From assembly GCA_035430965.1 (NCBI GenBank), contig DAOMHQ010000275.1:1-5407 (forward strand): a DNA stretch of 5,407 nucleotides, written 5' to 3'. The DNA is from JAKPRU01 sp029568995 (GTDB taxonomy: Bacteria; Hinthialibacterota; Hinthialibacteria; Hinthialibacterales; JAKPRU01). The position numbers were made by a program, and so were the translations under genes. Positions 1 through 4,502 of the stretch are shown one piece after another. Below the pieces are notes generated by a model. The model ran no database searches. It was not told where the DNA came from and worked only from the letters and a program-made list of their open reading frames with translations. How positions within the stretch are numbered: position 1 is the stretch's first letter; each line of letters begins with the position of its first letter.

Positions 1-591
1 AACGCCGATGATCCCGAACATCTCCTATTTCGCTCACGCAACTTGACTTACGGGATGGACGAGACCCCCAGCGATATCCGAAGAATCGCGGAGGTCACGC
101 GGGTGCTGGTGAACAGCGACCTGATGGCGACCAAAGAAGCGCGGGCCAAACTCCCCATGAATCTTGCCGCAAGCATTCTCGAAAAGCACCGGGAAAGCCT
201 GGGCTGGCGGTACGAAACCGAGGAATCGAACCGTCTGGCTATGCTGATCATGGACGAATACTACCCGCAGACCCTCTCCGGGGCGAACGCGGCCATGAAT
301 TTCGCCGCGTATATCGCCTTGGATAAAGGGGATCTCGACGGTGGAAGGCGGCTGTTGAATCACATCCTGGAGAACGCTCCGTATGACGGGGTTGTGCCGC
401 ATGTCAAGCGGGTGCTGGCGCAGATCGCGCTCCGGGAGAAGAAACCCGACACGGCGATGGAGTTGACGAACGAAACACTGGAGCGGGTGGGTCCGCTGCC
501 CGAGGGCGGACCGCTGAAACGCTGCCTGGAGAATGCGCTCCAAACCAGGGCGGCCGCAACCTCACTCAAGAACCCTGAAGGTGTGAAATAG
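1..591 (+). CDS. TPR-like helical-repeat protein, 3' part (5' end outside window)
   Basis: The reading frame is open from the first base to the TAA stop at 589-591, so this is the C-terminal 196 residues of a longer protein. A TTG at 43 and an ATG at 55 are in frame, but neither has a convincing ribosome binding site and the frame stays open upstream. The visible part is almost entirely predicted helix. Around visible residues 96-162 the pattern is like paired TPR helices: small residues in the first helix (AAMNFAAYIAL), then a KGDLDGG turn, then a LLNHILENAP second helix, followed by a second, weaker unit (VLAQIALREKKPDTAMELTNETL). TPR-like repeats usually mediate protein-protein contacts; no catalytic motif is visible. 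The next gene starts 16 bases downstream on the same strand, suggesting co-transcription. The specific role is unknown, and the TPR call is a pattern judgement without a profile search. Confidence 0.75.
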   Translation, partial: NADDPEHLLFRSRNLTYGMDETPSDIRRIAEVTRVLVNSDLMATKEARAKLPMNLAASILEKHRESLGWRYETEESNRLAMLIMDEYYPQTLSGANAAMNFAAYIALDKGDLDGGRRLLNHILENAPYDGVVPHVKRVLAQIALREKKPDTAMELTNETLERVGPLPEGGPLKRCLENALQTRAAATSLKNPEGVK

Positions 592-593
592 AA

Positions 594-599
594 GGGAGG
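594..599 (+). promoter_or_regulatory. Ribosome binding site for the 516-residue secreted protein
   Basis: GGGAGG lies between the stop of the upstream gene (591) and the ATG at 608, with about 8 bases of spacing. It decides the start. The nearer ATG at 601 lies in another frame, is too close to the site, and meets a stop after ten codons. Confidence 0.75.
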
Positions 600-607
600 C
601 ATGTCCG

Positions 608-2158
608 ATGATTCAGAACCACACATCTCATAAACGCTTCAATCGTTGTCCGTTGCTCTTGCAGCAACTGGCCGTTATTCTGGTTATGGTATTCTGCACG
701 ATCACGCAGTTTTCGGTGTCGGTCTACGCGACGGGTCAGAACCCACCGTCGCTCGTGCGGGCGATTTGGGTCAAGGAGCCTGCATTATCCCAGGAATACT
801 TCTTCAAGACTGAAGAGGATGAACCCGATATAATATATAAAGGATACAAAGGCCCCGGGGAGAAATACATAATTCAGTTCGACTTATTCCTCAGGGAATT
901 GATTGAATCGAACTGGACTGAATGGCTTTGGTCAGCGCACAATTTCTCCGGGTGTCAGTTGCGCTCGGACGTAACCTGGTCGTCAATGGGTCCTTGTACT
1001 GCAAAAGAACATGAGGATAATTGGGCACGGTATGAGTTTGAAAGCGCGGCCGCTTACACAATCACAGGCCGTCATCACGGTTTTGATTGCACCGGCGATG
1101 ACATCACCGGCGGGGATGTCACGGTAGTGGTTTATGTCGTAAAGGTGGATCTGGACATTGACGGAATATCTGAGGAAAACGAGGAAAGTGTGGGAGGTCT
1201 TGTGGTCAAGAACTTGGGAGACAATAATCCCCCTCGGAAGAAAATTACCATCCAAAAGGCATTACCGACTTCCTGGGGCGGTGACGTGATTCTGACACGG
1301 GGCGATACGAAGATAAAAGTCTTTACGGCTGCCACCGGTGGAACAGAGATTACCTTCAACGGAACGGACAACAAGTTCGCCAATTCCTCACTACCGCTGG
1401 ACTTGTATGTCGAAGGGAACACCCATAGCTCCACGATGAGGGACACGGGGCTTGATGTGAAGGGGCAAGTAGCTGGGGAAGATATTGTCAACTGCGTCGA
1501 CTCCGTTGATTTCACGGTGCTGGAAGTGGGCACGCCGACTGTGAAATTGACGGGTTCTGTTTCGGATGACAACGACAAGAGGAATAACTACTGGAACTAC
1601 GCCGTGCCCCACACGTACAGCCTTGGAATGCGAATCTATTACAACGGGGCCTTTTATTGGATGGGTTATGGAGAGGAGACTTGGGCTACGGTTTATCCCA
1701 CAAATTTCAGCTATCCTGGGTATAGTCTCTATCTTGATAGGGACCATGAACATCATAGCTGGATAGGCGATGGCACTTCCACAATTGACGATGATGAATT
1801 CAGTGTGTCAATACCAAAAGGCAACGATACGAGCCTGGACAGCCTCAGAGATGACAGTCCCACTGCGAATGGCATCATCTACGACCTTGACATGCCAGGT
1901 CTGATAATTCCAGATCCTGTTGCGCAGAATGAAATTTATCGTTTTCGCGCTAATTTCAAGTCCTTTGCAACCCTCACACTGAACGGTACCGATACCCATG
2001 TTCGATGTTCACCAATTCAATCGCACTTCGTGCGATTCTCCATGAAACAGTTAGATGCACCTACTGGGACAAATTGGGCGCCGATCATTCCAGCAGACGT
2101 GCCGAACGACGGCCAAGTAGGCGCTGGCCCAACGAACCTGAGCTGGAACCTTCAATGA
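608..2158 (+). CDS. Secreted protein with signal peptide and probable Ig-like/beta-sandwich domains, function unknown
   Basis: This encodes 516 residues. The N-terminus is a typical Sec signal peptide: a basic start (K9, R10, R13), a hydrophobic stretch at about 16-40, and a likely cleavage after VYA at 41. The mature protein is rich in Thr, Asp, Gly and aromatic residues in alternating patterns, as in extracellular beta-sandwich proteins. Roughly, residues 45-180 form one unit ending in a VTVVVYVVKVDLDIDG strand. Residues 180-308 form a second (SWGGDVILTR, LPLDLYVEG, VDSVDFTVLEV). Residues 310-516 form a third part that opens with SVSDDNDKRNNYW, holds MRIYYNGAFYWMGYG and RDDSPTANGIIYDLDMPG, and ends near DGQVGAGPTNLSWNLQ. 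From memory, unverified, similar blocks occur in large secreted proteins of Hydrogenedentota/Lentisphaerae-type genomes. No enzyme motif, lipobox or C-terminal anchor is visible. Base composition is visibly more AT-rich than hypAB, for example near 829-850. It likely shares a transcript with both neighbours. Confidence 0.85.
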   Translation: MIQNHTSHKRFNRCPLLLQQLAVILVMVFCTITQFSVSVYATGQNPPSLVRAIWVKEPALSQEYFFKTEEDEPDIIYKGYKGPGEKYIIQFDLFLRELIESNWTEWLWSAHNFSGCQLRSDVTWSSMGPCTAKEHEDNWARYEFESAAAYTITGRHHGFDCTGDDITGGDVTVVVYVVKVDLDIDGISEENEESVGGLVVKNLGDNNPPRKKITIQKALPTSWGGDVILTRGDTKIKVFTAATGGTEITFNGTDNKFANSSLPLDLYVEGNTHSSTMRDTGLDVKGQVAGEDIVNCVDSVDFTVLEVGTPTVKLTGSVSDDNDKRNNYWNYAVPHTYSLGMRIYYNGAFYWMGYGEETWATVYPTNFSYPGYSLYLDRDHEHHSWIGDGTSTIDDDEFSVSIPKGNDTSLDSLRDDSPTANGIIYDLDMPGLIIPDPVAQNEIYRFRANFKSFATLTLNGTDTHVRCSPIQSHFVRFSMKQLDAPTGTNWAPIIPADVPNDGQVGAGPTNLSWNLQ

Positions 2159-2165
2159 TCAAAAA

Positions 2166-2170
2166 AGGAG
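2166..2170 (+). promoter_or_regulatory. Ribosome binding site fixing the start of the HEAT-like gene
   Basis: AGGAG sits 8 bases before the ATG at 2179. It favours that start over the in-frame ATG at 2155, which overlaps the previous stop codon (ATGA) and would add eight residues but has only a weak upstream site. Confidence 0.75.
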
Positions 2171-2178
2171 ATCGTAGA

Positions 2179-2769
2179 ATGAACCGTGCGTTTCTTGTGA
2201 CAATCATAATTTTGGTCGCCTTCATCTCTTCATTTTCTGTTGGTGAGAGCCTGGAGAATAGGGACAACGTCCTCGAGAGACTTCGTTCCGAAAATCCCAA
2301 GGAACGAGAGAACGCGACAGTAATGATTGTCGCCGCCAGAGATGAGGCCATAAAGCAAGCGGAGAAGATTATAACGGAATCCGCTGATATCGAGAGTCAA
2401 AAAGGGATGGTCAAGACGTCAATCCTATTGCTGGGGAAACTTCAATCTCAGCACTCGGTATCACTTCTCGTCAACCGATTGACTTTCGCGTTATTCAGCA
2501 TGAGTGTCAAACGTGTTCAGACTTTCGAGGATGCCTATCCCTGCGTACAGGCCCTCATCGACATCGGTCTTCCATCCATCGATCCTCTTGTGGAGAAGGT
2601 GAAGAATGACGACGACGAGAAGGTTGTCCGCTGTGCCGGGAAGGTAATCAAGACGGTCTTGGGCAAGGACGCGGCCATTGAGTACCTGACGCAGAAAATG
2701 AGCAAGGAGGGCGAGGAGGTTAAGAAAACCCGGTTGTCCCGACTCGTCGAACAGGTCTCCGCCGAATGA
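2179..2769 (+). CDS. Exported HEAT/ARM-like repeat protein, function unknown
   Basis: This encodes 196 residues from the ATG at 2179. The same frame is open further upstream inside the previous gene, but the Shine-Dalgarno sequence and the position of the signal peptide support 2179. Residues 1-20 (MNRAFLVTIIILVAFISSFS) look like a signal peptide, or a single membrane anchor if uncleaved; there is no lipobox cysteine. The rest is helical. A charged helix at about 30-70 is followed by helix pairs that resemble HEAT/ARM repeats at about 74-102 (KTSILLLGKLQS, VSLLVNRL) and 120-175 (VQALIDIGLPSIDPLVEK, VVRCAGKVIKTVLG, AIEYLTQKM). The tail is highly charged. Such repeats usually act as binding scaffolds. 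The start lies 20 bases after the stop of the secreted beta-sandwich gene, so the two are probably co-expressed and may work together outside the cytoplasm; that partnership is inference. Confidence 0.82.
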   Translation: MNRAFLVTIIILVAFISSFSVGESLENRDNVLERLRSENPKERENATVMIVAARDEAIKQAEKIITESADIESQKGMVKTSILLLGKLQSQHSVSLLVNRLTFALFSMSVKRVQTFEDAYPCVQALIDIGLPSIDPLVEKVKNDDDEKVVRCAGKVIKTVLGKDAAIEYLTQKMSKEGEEVKKTRLSRLVEQVSAE

Positions 2770-2812
2770 AGACCGGGCGGGTATAGACGGGACAAATTGC
2801 GTACTCAAAGAC

Positions 2813-2876
2813 CGGGGGAGACCAGAGCGGGGCGACAAAAATGTGCAGCATTTTAGCCCACTCCGTGTCTCCCCCG
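2813..2876. repeat. Long compound inverted repeat / stem-loop
   Basis: The outer arms are a perfect 10-base inverted repeat, CGGGGGAGAC (2813-2822) and GTCTCCCCCG (2867-2876). Inside them, in register, are GAG (2825-2827) with CTC (2861-2863), GGGC (2830-2833) with GCCC (2856-2859), and AAAATG (2838-2843) with CATTTT (2849-2854) around a TGCAG loop. That gives about 23 paired bases in one 64-base structure, interrupted by small internal loops. It lies 43 bases after the HEAT-like gene stop. There is no T-run on either side, so it is not a standard intrinsic terminator. It may be a palindromic intergenic repeat, a 3'-end RNA structure or a small non-coding RNA. Confidence 0.7.
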
Positions 2877-2944
2877 TCGACAGGCTCAGAGAATGCCCGA
2901 TCTTCGCGATACAGATAAAAGACTGTCTCCGCCGGGAAACCTTT

Positions 2945-2990
2945 CTTCTCCCTCTCCCTCCGGGAGAAGATTGGCATGAGGCCGGTCCCC
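2945..2990. repeat. Short palindromic intergenic repeat (CCCTCTCCC type), degenerate copy
   Basis: CTTCTCCC (2945-2952) and GGGAGAAG (2962-2969) form a perfect 8-base stem with a 9-base loop. A tighter alternative pairs TCTCCC (2953-2958) with GGGAGA (2962-2967). The following bases to about 2990 keep the layout of a common dispersed bacterial motif I recall, a CCCTCTCCC palindrome followed by a GGTGAGGG-like tail. Family membership is from memory and was not searched. Confidence 0.5.
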
Positions 2991-3025
2991 GTCACACCGA
3001 TTTGTCCGAAGAATACCCAGTCGCC

Positions 3026-3054
3026 TTTCCCGATGGTAGCATCTACTGTTAAAT
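3026..3054 (+). promoter_or_regulatory. Possible weak promoter before hypA
   Basis: TTTCCC (3026-3031) and TTAAAT (3049-3054) are 17 bases apart but match the sigma-70 boxes at only 3 and 4 of 6 positions. A start about 7 bases beyond the second box would leave hypA with almost no leader. A small GTAG-CAT-CTAC inverted repeat (3036-3046) lies between the boxes. Speculative. Confidence 0.2.
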
Positions 3055-3063
3055 CGTAACATT

Positions 3064-3408
3064 ATGCACGAATTTTCAATTGCCCAGGAGTTTGCGGGTG
3101 CGATTGCACAGGAGGGCCAAAAGGCCGGAGCCAAACGGATTCTCCGTCTGGAGATTCATGTGGGCCGATACCGCGCCCTTGTGCCCGAAACGCTCACCGA
3201 ATGCCTGAAGTGGATTCTGGCGGATACCGTTGCGGAAGGCGCGGAAATCCAAATCGTGGAAATCCCTGTCCGTGCGCGATGCCCCCAGTGCGATGAAATC
3301 CGCGAGATGGAAGATCTCTATCTTGTCTGCAGCGAGTGTGGCAGCCTGTGTCCCGAAGTCCTGTCCGGCAAAGAATTGCTGTTGTATTCCATGGAGGTTG
3401 AAGACTGA
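3064..3408 (+). CDS. hypA: Hydrogenase maturation nickel metallochaperone HypA
   Basis: This encodes 114 residues, the usual HypA length. The protein opens with MHEFSIAQ, whose His2 (with the amino terminus) is the family's nickel ligand. The middle follows the family pattern, with VGRYRALVPETL leading to an EGAEIQI strand. The zinc-binding loop has two CxxC pairs, C73/C76 (CPQC) and C89/C92 (CSEC), plus an extra C96. Known role: HypA accepts nickel and works with HypB to deliver it to the large-subunit precursor of [NiFe]-hydrogenase in the cytoplasm; in some species the pair also helps urease. The start is certain because His2 must follow Met1, yet no Shine-Dalgarno sequence is seen in the bases just upstream. 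The stop overlaps the hypB start (TGATG), so the two are coupled. Confidence 0.96.
   Translation: MHEFSIAQEFAGAIAQEGQKAGAKRILRLEIHVGRYRALVPETLTECLKWILADTVAEGAEIQIVEIPVRARCPQCDEIREMEDLYLVCSECGSLCPEVLSGKELLLYSMEVED
3393..3397 (+). promoter_or_regulatory. Ribosome binding site for hypB inside hypA
   Basis: GGAGG within the last codons of hypA, about 10 bases before the hypB ATG at 3408. With the TGATG stop/start overlap it supports coupled translation of the pair. Confidence 0.65.
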
Positions 3409-4067
3409 TGGCTGAAGTAAAACTTCTTGAACGAGTTCTGAAAGCGAATGAAGTCTGGGCGGAAGAAATCCGCAGAATGCTTCGGGAACGACGCATCTTT
3501 TGTGCGAATCTCATCGGGTCGCCGGGGTCCGGCAAGACGACTCTGCTCGAAAAGAGCATTCCCCTTCTGGGAGACCCGTCCGGCCTGGCCGTGATTGAGG
3601 GAGACCTTGCCACTTCGCGCGATGCGGACCGGATCGGACGATGCGGGGTGGACAGCATCCAGATCGCCACCGGGACCGGCTGCCATATCGACGCGCACCA
3701 CGTCAGGCAGGCGCTGGACCGCATCGGATTAGACAACCGACGGATGATCTTCATCGAAAATGTCGGCAACCTTGTGTGTCCGGCGGAGTTCGATATCGGC
3801 GAACACGCCAAGGTCGCTGTGCTGAGTGTGCCGGAAGGCGACGAGAAACCGCTGAAATACCCGCCACTGTTCCAGGCAAGCGCCCTTGTTGTGCTGACCA
3901 AGACGGATCTCATCCCGTATACGGATTTCAGCCGCGATGAATTCATGAAGAACGTCAGTCTGGTCAATCCGACCCTGCCTGTGATGGAGGTTTGCTGCAA
4001 GACGGGCGAGGGATTGGACCGTTGGGTGGAGTGGCTGGAAACTCAGTATCGGGCCGCGTTTCCCTGA
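3408..4067 (+). CDS. hypB: Hydrogenase maturation nickel-incorporation GTPase HypB
   Basis: This encodes 219 residues, the short form of HypB made of the GTPase domain alone. The P-loop GSPGSGKTT is at 37-45, the switch region EGDLATSRDADRI at 64-76, and the ENVGNL motif at 117-122. The guanine-specificity motif is TKTD at 164-167, where HypB more often has NKxD, and the last G-box reads CCKTGEG (196-202) instead of SAKTGEG. The metal site at the dimer interface is intact: C92 and H93 (TGCHID) and C124 (NLVCPAEFD). The N-terminal CxxCGC nickel motif of E. coli-type HypB and the His-rich stretch of storage-type HypB are both absent, as in H. pylori-type proteins. Known role: GTP-dependent nickel transfer, with HypA, to [NiFe]-hydrogenase precursors. 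The start overlaps the hypA stop by one base. Confidence 0.96.
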   Translation: MAEVKLLERVLKANEVWAEEIRRMLRERRIFCANLIGSPGSGKTTLLEKSIPLLGDPSGLAVIEGDLATSRDADRIGRCGVDSIQIATGTGCHIDAHHVRQALDRIGLDNRRMIFIENVGNLVCPAEFDIGEHAKVAVLSVPEGDEKPLKYPPLFQASALVVLTKTDLIPYTDFSRDEFMKNVSLVNPTLPVMEVCCKTGEGLDRWVEWLETQYRAAFP

Positions 4068-4080
4068 CGGGCTACTCCGA

Positions 4081-4094
4081 GGGCTTCATAGCCC
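4081..4094 (+). terminator. Small hairpin after hypB, possible weak terminator
   Basis: GGGCT (4081-4085) and AGCCC (4090-4094) form a 5-base stem with a TCAT loop, 13 bases after the hypB stop. There is no T-run behind it, so rho-independent termination is doubtful. Confidence 0.25.
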
Positions 4095-4106
4095 CAATGT
4101 AGAATT

Positions 4107-4183
4107 GCGGAACGCTTGTAGTCTCCGCGAGTGAGAGGGGCCACTCGAAGGTGTCCGGAACACTCCTCCCTTCTCCCGCTACT
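4107..4183. repeat. Cluster of short hairpins, possible degenerate repeat
   Basis: GCGGA (4107-4111) with TCCGC (4124-4128); CGAGTG (4128-4133) with CACTCG (4142-4147); GTGT (4151-4154) with ACAC (4160-4163). The outer parts from about 4120 to 4183 are also imperfectly complementary, so the segment could fold as a multi-branched structure. Each stem alone is short and could be chance; the density is what suggests a structured repeat. Confidence 0.35.
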
Positions 4184-4210
4184 TGCCTGTAACTGAATTA
4201 CCCTTACAGA

Positions 4211-4226
4211 GCCCCGTCATCGCGAG
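4211..4226 (+). repeat. Direct repeat, left copy (partial dispersed element)
   Basis: GCCCCGTCATCGCGAG occurs here and again, identical over 16 bases, at 4375-4390. Only the left end is shared: the bases after 4226 do not continue like the second copy, so this looks like a truncated copy of the same element. Confidence 0.7.
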
Positions 4227-4277
4227 CGGCACTCCGGCAGAGCCAGTGATTGGTGTAAAGAAAGTGGGCGAGATCTT

Positions 4278-4299
4278 CCTCCCCCAAGCTTGGGGGAGG
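4278..4299. repeat. 22-base perfect palindrome
   Basis: CCTCCCCCAAG (4278-4288) is followed directly by its exact reverse complement CTTGGGGGAGG (4289-4299), centred on AAGCTT. The next bases (TAAGGTGGGGGTTG) resemble the tail of a dispersed CCTCCCCCAAGCTTGGGGGAGG-type repeat that I recall from other genomes. There is no T-run, so a terminator role is unlikely. Confidence 0.7.
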
Positions 4300-4340
4300 T
4301 AAGGTGGGGGTTGACCGGATAGCAGGAGGAGTCACCCTCC

Positions 4341-4370
4341 ACCGTCCGTGTTCGTTCATGTCCGTCCGTG
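4341..4370 (+). repeat. Three imperfect 10-base tandem units
   Basis: ACCGTCCGTG, TTCGTTCATG and TCCGTCCGTG follow one another without gaps. Units 1 and 3 share 9 of 10 bases; the middle unit is diverged. This is a small tandem array built on a CGTCCGTG core. Confidence 0.5.
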
Positions 4371-4374
4371 CCCC

Positions 4375-4465
4375 GCCCCGTCATCGCGAGGAGCCGCCCT
4401 GAGTCCGCGAAGGGCTGCGACGTGGCGATCTCAATCTCGCTCGTTCGAACAATGAGATTGCCACG
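4375..4465. repeat. Composite palindromic intergenic element (TCATCGCGAG / GGCGATCTCA type)
   Basis: It starts with the 16-base repeat GCCCCGTCATCGCGAG. A nested hairpin follows: GCCCT (4396-4400) with AGGGC (4411-4415). Then CGTGGCGATCTCA (4421-4433) is answered by TGAGATTGCCACG (4453-4465), a 13-base inverted repeat with one G-T wobble, around a loop holding GTTCGAAC (4443-4450). This order, TCATCGCGAG ... GTGGCGATCTCA ... TGAGATTGCCAC, matches a widespread class of small non-coding repeats that I recall (TCATTGCGAG ... GCAATCTC type). The right end, expected to mirror the left as CTCGCGATGA, is not recognisable, so the copy is decayed or truncated. Confidence 0.6.
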
Positions 4466-4474
4466 CCCCGCCGG

Positions 4475-4500
4475 TAATGTACAACTGCTCGTTTACATTA
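4475..4500 (-). terminator. AT-rich hairpin directly behind the heparinase-like gene
   Basis: TAATGTA (4475-4481) pairs with TACATTA (4494-4500), and after one bulged C, AAC (4483-4485) pairs with GTT (4491-4493) around a TGCTC loop: 10 base pairs in all. It begins 2 bases beyond the minus-strand stop codon (4503-4505). The position suits a 3'-end or termination hairpin, but it lacks a GC-rich stem and a T-run, so an intrinsic terminator is uncertain. Confidence 0.4.
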
Positions 4501-4502
4501 CA

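Larger units (their letters stand above)
2770..3063. other. Intergenic region between the HEAT-like gene and hypA
   Basis: About 294 bases without a supportable gene. It holds the long stem-loop at 2813-2876, a GTCGACAGGCTCAG segment at 2876-2889 that resembles a GAGCCTGTCGA-type dispersed motif I recall from many genomes, and the palindromic repeat at 2945-2969. Open frames here, such as 2843-3052, start inside the stem-loop and have unlikely protein sequences, so they are not called as genes. Confidence 0.6.
4068..4502. other. Convergent intergenic region packed with small repeats
   Basis: It separates hypB (+) from the heparinase-like gene (-), both of which end here. About 435 bases carry no credible gene. 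It contains several hairpins (4081-4183), a partial repeat copy (4211-4226), a 22-base perfect palindrome (4278-4299), 10-base tandem units (4341-4370), a composite palindromic element (4375-4465) and an AT-rich hairpin (4475-4500). The plus-strand open frame starting at 4368 is translated repeat sequence that then runs antisense into the heparinase gene, so it is left out. Confidence 0.7.

Noticed and set aside
34..543. Minus-strand frame of 169 codons at the left edge
   Set aside because: It is antisense to the TPR-like gene, which has the more protein-like sequence and a continuous operon layout.
2005..2178. N-terminal extension of the HEAT-like protein into the preceding gene
   Set aside because: It would overlap the secreted protein gene by over 150 bases; the Shine-Dalgarno at 2166-2170 and the signal peptide place the start at 2179.
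2843..3052. Small plus-strand frame of 69 codons before hypA
   Set aside because: It starts inside the 2813-2876 stem-loop, crosses a palindromic repeat and lacks a ribosome site; no family resemblance.
3194..4000. Long minus-strand open frame opposite hypA-hypB
   Set aside because: It is antisense to two certain genes, and its protein is Arg/Ser/Pro-rich with no domain pattern; a shadow of GC-rich codons.
4081..4183. Possible tRNA or known structured RNA after hypB
   Set aside because: No GTTCGAATC-type T-arm, anticodon arm or CCA end in the right register; hairpins only.
2813..4300. hypAB as cargo of a mobile element bounded by the flanking palindromes
   Set aside because: The palindromes on the two sides differ in sequence, and no target-site duplication, transposase or integrase is visible.
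4211..4500. Possible CRISPR array
   Set aside because: The repeats are of different types and not evenly spaced; only one 16-base unit occurs twice, and there are no cas genes.
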